A stretch of DNA of 64,000 nt. It comes from Prochilodus magdalenae. Its lineage: Eukaryota; Chordata; Actinopteri; Characiformes; Prochilodontidae. Below the pieces are notes generated by a model. The model was not told the DNA's origin. It made no database searches and saw only the letters and a program-made list of their open reading frames with translations. Of the stretch, positions 63,301-64,000 are shown piece after piece. The stretch's first letter is position 1. Each line of letters opens with the position of its first letter. The stretch spans positions 62,001-126,000 of the forward strand of contig JAMWET010003379.1 of the NCBI GenBank assembly GCA_024036415.1, given 5' to 3'. The translations under genes and the position numbers were made by a program.

Positions 63301-63370
63301 ATGGATGCAATACCCTGCTGTCTCCTGTTTCTAGTCCTGTTCTTTGGAACTGGGATTCACGAATCTGAAG
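63301..63370 (+). CDS. first coding exon of an unidentified secreted/membrane protein
   Basis: ATG in context CCGAGGATGG, then a typical signal peptide, MDAIPCCLLFLVLFFGTG, followed by IHESE and a phase 1 donor (GAAG|GTAAAC). The G of ATGG is favourable. The rest of the gene lies beyond the window, separated by an intron of at least 630 bp. The signal peptide alone does not identify the family; phase 1 after a signal peptide is common for receptors with extracellular modules. The long non-coding stretch upstream would fit a developmentally regulated gene, but that is inference. Confidence 0.7.
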
Positions 63371-64000
63371 GTAAACCGCCGACGTGCCGGAGCTCAAACT
63401 CCGTGTTCCTGTTTTTGTCTTTTGTCCGTGAAGTCGGGCTGTCTGTCGGAGAGTCCGCTCTGTTTCTCTTTTTTTTGCTCTTTGTTTCAAGGAGCTCCGG
63501 CCCCAAAGACTCTTTTCAAAGATGGCGCAGGTCAGAGAGAGAGCGAGAGAAAGAGAGAGAGCGAGACGGGCTTTCAGAGGAATGTTTATTGTTTTTTCCT
63601 CTCTCCCTTTGAGAAGAGAGGGGGATGTGTGGGGGAAAACAGGACGGAGAGAGAAAGGCAGCCTGAACCGAAAGTCGAGTCGTGTCTAGTTGGGTCTGGT
63701 CGTGGTCAGAGAGTCTGAAGCGGTGGTCCTAAGTCCCAATGCGACCCGCTGTGTGTGAGAAAGAGTTGTGTCTGATTTACAGTCGTACAAAAAGTTGACA
63801 CAGTTGAGGTGTATTAGCCAATCTAGCTAACGGGCTAATTATTCGAGTTTATGGTCGCCTTTCCTTCCTGGGTGGTAAAACAAGGAGCGACCAGGCTCGG
63901 CGTTGAAAGAGGGGCTAATCCCTCCCGCCGTGTGCTAATGTTATTAAATAGTTACTAAGCGAGGTTGTGATTCACAAGTCGGCGATGGCTTTAAAATAAC
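63371..64000 (+). other. start of first intron of the gene at 63301
   Basis: Contains a GA-rich run (63527-63570). The open frames that continue from the exon into this stretch are chance. The transcript more likely splices at 63371. Confidence 0.5.

Overview
This is vertebrate genomic DNA, most likely from a teleost fish. The evidence is compact introns with GT-AG splice sites, a RECK orthologue, a two-domain pIgR/CD300-like receptor gene of the kind expanded in fish, a Tc1-type element with TA target duplications, and several fish-type interspersed repeats. A few repeats look like those of otophysan fishes (characins, catfishes), but that narrower placement is only an impression.

Layout. 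(1) 1-34.6 kb, + strand: nearly all of RECK, a GPI-anchored cysteine-rich membrane protein with Kazal modules. Eighteen consecutive exons (28-64 through 33365-33592) join in one phase-consistent frame of 893 codons plus stop. Only the first part (signal peptide and first cysteine-knot motif, about 78 residues in human) lies upstream of the window. Its introns hold a 22-bp minisatellite with a 104-bp higher-order period (23.3-24.35 kb), a 17-copy pentanucleotide array, a 36-bp tandem repeat, SINE-like remnants and a candidate CTCF site. (2) 35.5-44 kb, + strand: a six-exon receptor gene (signal peptide, two Ig V domains, transmembrane segment, tail with two YxxM motifs) of the pIgR-like / CD300-like class. 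Two competing donors in exon 3 predict membrane and secreted forms. (3) 44.2-51.3 kb: a repeat-rich block with an interspersed repeat, a complete but dead Tc1-like element with TA target duplication (45271-46876), a minisatellite, microsatellites, and a 2.3-kb AT-rich 35-bp minisatellite interrupted by an interspersed repeat that is present twice at the same array junction. (4) 51.3-63 kb: mainly non-coding. It holds a LINE 3' fragment, two relatives of a mariner/Tc1-like element, a possible minus-strand spliced transcript near 56 kb, stretches that look like conserved non-coding DNA, and a degenerate AT-rich repeat field (61.2-62.9 kb). (5) 63.1-64 kb, + strand: the first coding exon (63301-63370) of another secreted or membrane protein, preceded by a microsatellite-rich probable 5' UTR. 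The family cannot be named from 23 residues.

Most short open reading frames in the window are chance frames in introns, repeats or opposite strands. RECK and the Ig receptor have no evident shared pathway. RECK inhibits matrix metalloproteinases and is a WNT7 co-receptor, while the Ig receptor is probably a leukocyte surface molecule. No listed agent, toxin gene or viral gene was recognised.
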